64,000 nucleotides of DNA from Rhodocyclaceae bacterium (GTDB lineage Bacteria > Pseudomonadota > Gammaproteobacteria > Burkholderiales > Rhodocyclaceae), in the NCBI GenBank assembly GCA_016702335.1, contig JADJEF010000003.1:310001-374000 (forward strand). The letters run 5' to 3'. Of the stretch, positions 62,794-64,000 are shown in pieces. The position numbers and the translations under genes were made by a program. Below the pieces are notes generated by a model. That model had not been told where the DNA came from. It did not search any database and was given only the letters and a program-made list of their open reading frames with translations. Positions within the stretch are counted from its first letter, which is position 1. Each line of letters begins with the position of its first letter.

Positions 62794-64000
62794 ATGGTCA
62801 TTCGTTCTCTCAGTGGCGTACAGCCCAACATCAGTCCTGACGTTCTGCCCCTGCAACGCTTTTACCTGCGTGAGCGGACGATGGCCGATCGGATCTACCT
62901 GACCCAGCCCTACGACGGCGGCAAGATCCGGCACTACACCTGGGCCGAGGTGGGTGATGAGGTGCGGCGCATGGCCTCCTTTCTCAAGGCGCAGGACTGG
63001 CCGGCCGGGTCGCGCATCGGCATCCTGGGCAAAAATTCTGCCGGCTGGATCATGTGTGATCTGGCGATCTGGATGGCCGGCCATGTGAGCGTGCCGCTTT
63101 ACCCCATGTTGACCGCCGACAATATTCGCCAGATTGTCAAACACAGCGAATCGGTGGCGTGTTTCATCGGGCGACTGGATGATCGCAGCCTGGCCGATGG
63201 CGTGCCCGACAAGTTGCTCAAGATTGCACTGCCCTTTGCCGACAAGCCCATCCTCGATAAATGTGCTGTGACTTGGGGCGACACCATTGCCAACACCCAG
63301 CCCATGACCGAGTCGCCCACCTTCCCGGGTACTGATCTGGCGACCTTGGTCTATACGTCGGGCACCACCGGGCAAGCGAAGGGTGTCATGCACAGCTTTG
63401 ACACGTTGACGGCGGCCCTGCTGACCATTGTCGGCAATGTCGGTTACCGTGAAGACGACCGCATGTTCTCTTACCTGCCGCTGGCGCACATCATGGAGCG
63501 CTCGGTGCTGGAACTCGCCTCGATCTATTGCGGCGCGCATATTTTCTTTGCCGAATCGCTCGCCACGTTTGCCGACGATTTGCGTCGCGCGCGGCCCACA
63601 CTGTTTGTCTCGGTGCCGCGTCTGTGGCTTAAATTTCAGCAGGGCGTATTTGCCAAGATGCCGCAGAAGAAGCTGGAGCGCCTGTGGCGCATTCCCATTG
63701 TTCGCGGCATCGTCAATCGCAAGATCCTGGCCGGCCTGGGGCTCGATGCCGTGCGCCAATGTGCCAGCGGCAGCGCTCCGCTGACCAAGGAGCTGATGGA
63801 GTGGTATGCCAAGCTGGGCTTGCGCATCTGCGAAGGCTACGGCATGACCGAAGTCGGCTGCACATCGCATGGCAACCGGATGGATGACATCCGCTTTGGC
63901 ACCGTCGGGCCCCCCGCCGACATGGTCAAGCAGCGCATTGACCCCGCCACCAGCGAGGTGCAGGTGCTGACGCCGGGCGCCACGCTGGGTTACTACAAGG
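62794..64000 (+). CDS. Long-chain acyl-CoA synthetase, AMP-forming (partial, 3' end off window)
   Basis: 402 codons are visible with no stop. The start MVIRSLSGVQPNISPDVLPL is preceded by a modest ribosome-binding site (CGGAG, nine bases upstream). The ANL-superfamily signatures are clear: LVYTSGTTGQAKGVMHSFDT (P-loop, AMP site), YLPLAHIMERSVLELASIYC, VSVPRLWLKFQQGVFAKMPQ and ICEGYGMTEVGC (adenine/substrate loop). It activates fatty acids to acyl-CoA at the membrane face. It is similar to FadD15/plant-LACS-type enzymes (AMP-binding domain without N-terminal extensions) but could act on other carboxylic acids. Divergent from the histidine kinase. Confidence 0.93.
   Translation, partial: MVIRSLSGVQPNISPDVLPLQRFYLRERTMADRIYLTQPYDGGKIRHYTWAEVGDEVRRMASFLKAQDWPAGSRIGILGKNSAGWIMCDLAIWMAGHVSVPLYPMLTADNIRQIVKHSESVACFIGRLDDRSLADGVPDKLLKIALPFADKPILDKCAVTWGDTIANTQPMTESPTFPGTDLATLVYTSGTTGQAKGVMHSFDTLTAALLTIVGNVGYREDDRMFSYLPLAHIMERSVLELASIYCGAHIFFAESLATFADDLRRARPTLFVSVPRLWLKFQQGVFAKMPQKKLERLWRIPIVRGIVNRKILAGLGLDAVRQCASGSAPLTKELMEWYAKLGLRICEGYGMTEVGCTSHGNRMDDIRFGTVGPPADMVKQRIDPATSEVQVLTPGATLGYYK

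Noticed and set aside
62662..63870. 402-codon minus-strand open frame opposite the acyl-CoA synthetase
   Set aside because: The plus-strand frame has clear ANL-enzyme motifs; the antisense frame is low-complexity and rich in Gly/His/Gln, typical of a shadow.

Overview
The window is 64 kb of GC-rich chromosome from a Gram-negative bacterium, most likely a betaproteobacterium (Rhodocyclales-like). That placement is an inference from gene content (Pel polysaccharide, a Lap adhesion system, a TAXI-type binding protein, glutaryl-CoA dehydrogenase beside a CoA-transferase, a B12-type MerR regulator) and is not proven. No rRNA, tRNA, insertion sequence, phage or CRISPR array was seen.

Region 1 (1-12.4 kb, minus strand) is a pelABCDEFG operon for the Pel exopolysaccharide. 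Most junctions are translationally coupled. PelB is encoded by two coupled genes. pelF carries two frame breaks, and pelG runs off the left edge. Region 2 (12.8-38.5 kb) is a complete Lap-type cell-surface adhesion system: two solute-binding proteins, a TolC-like outer-membrane channel with an extra C-terminal domain, the periplasmic protease LapG, the c-di-GMP receptor LapD, an unknown 281-aa protein, a ~13.4 kb giant RTX adhesin gene with a LapG cleavage motif, a LuxR-type regulator, and the type I secretion pair LapC/LapB. Regions 1 and 2 therefore put two c-di-GMP-read biofilm machines (PelD for polysaccharide, LapD for adhesin retention) side by side.

Region 3 (38.8-42.3 kb) is a glutaryl-CoA catabolic unit (LysR regulator, GcdH, CoA-transferase). 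Region 4 (42.3-51.3 kb) is mostly signalling: an HPt protein without a kinase, a CheY-like protein, a flavodoxin-like protein, a class III cyclase, a TAXI binding protein with a membrane tail, a chemoreceptor, and a heptose-1-phosphate adenylyltransferase coupled to a small unknown protein. Region 5 (51.3-58.4 kb) is a CarH/LitR-type B12-binding MerR regulator divergent from a six-gene coupled operon (FAD oxidoreductase, DUF1365, Cfa-like methyltransferase, chalcone-isomerase-like protein, MFS carrier, DUF3833 lipoprotein). Its promoter region holds three copies of the palindrome TTGTC-N3-GACAA. Region 6 (58.8-64 kb) has two periplasmic binding proteins, a 7TMR-DISM histidine kinase with two frame breaks, and the start of an acyl-CoA synthetase.

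Two features run across the window. First, a ~30-bp sequence recurs in four intergenic sites, inside pelB and cfa, and in each 612-bp repeat of the adhesin, in different reading frames. Second, several frame breaks sit at homopolymers, and the adhesin holds an extreme poly-G tract. Both look more like sequencing or assembly error than biology, so the broken genes should be treated as probably intact until resequenced.
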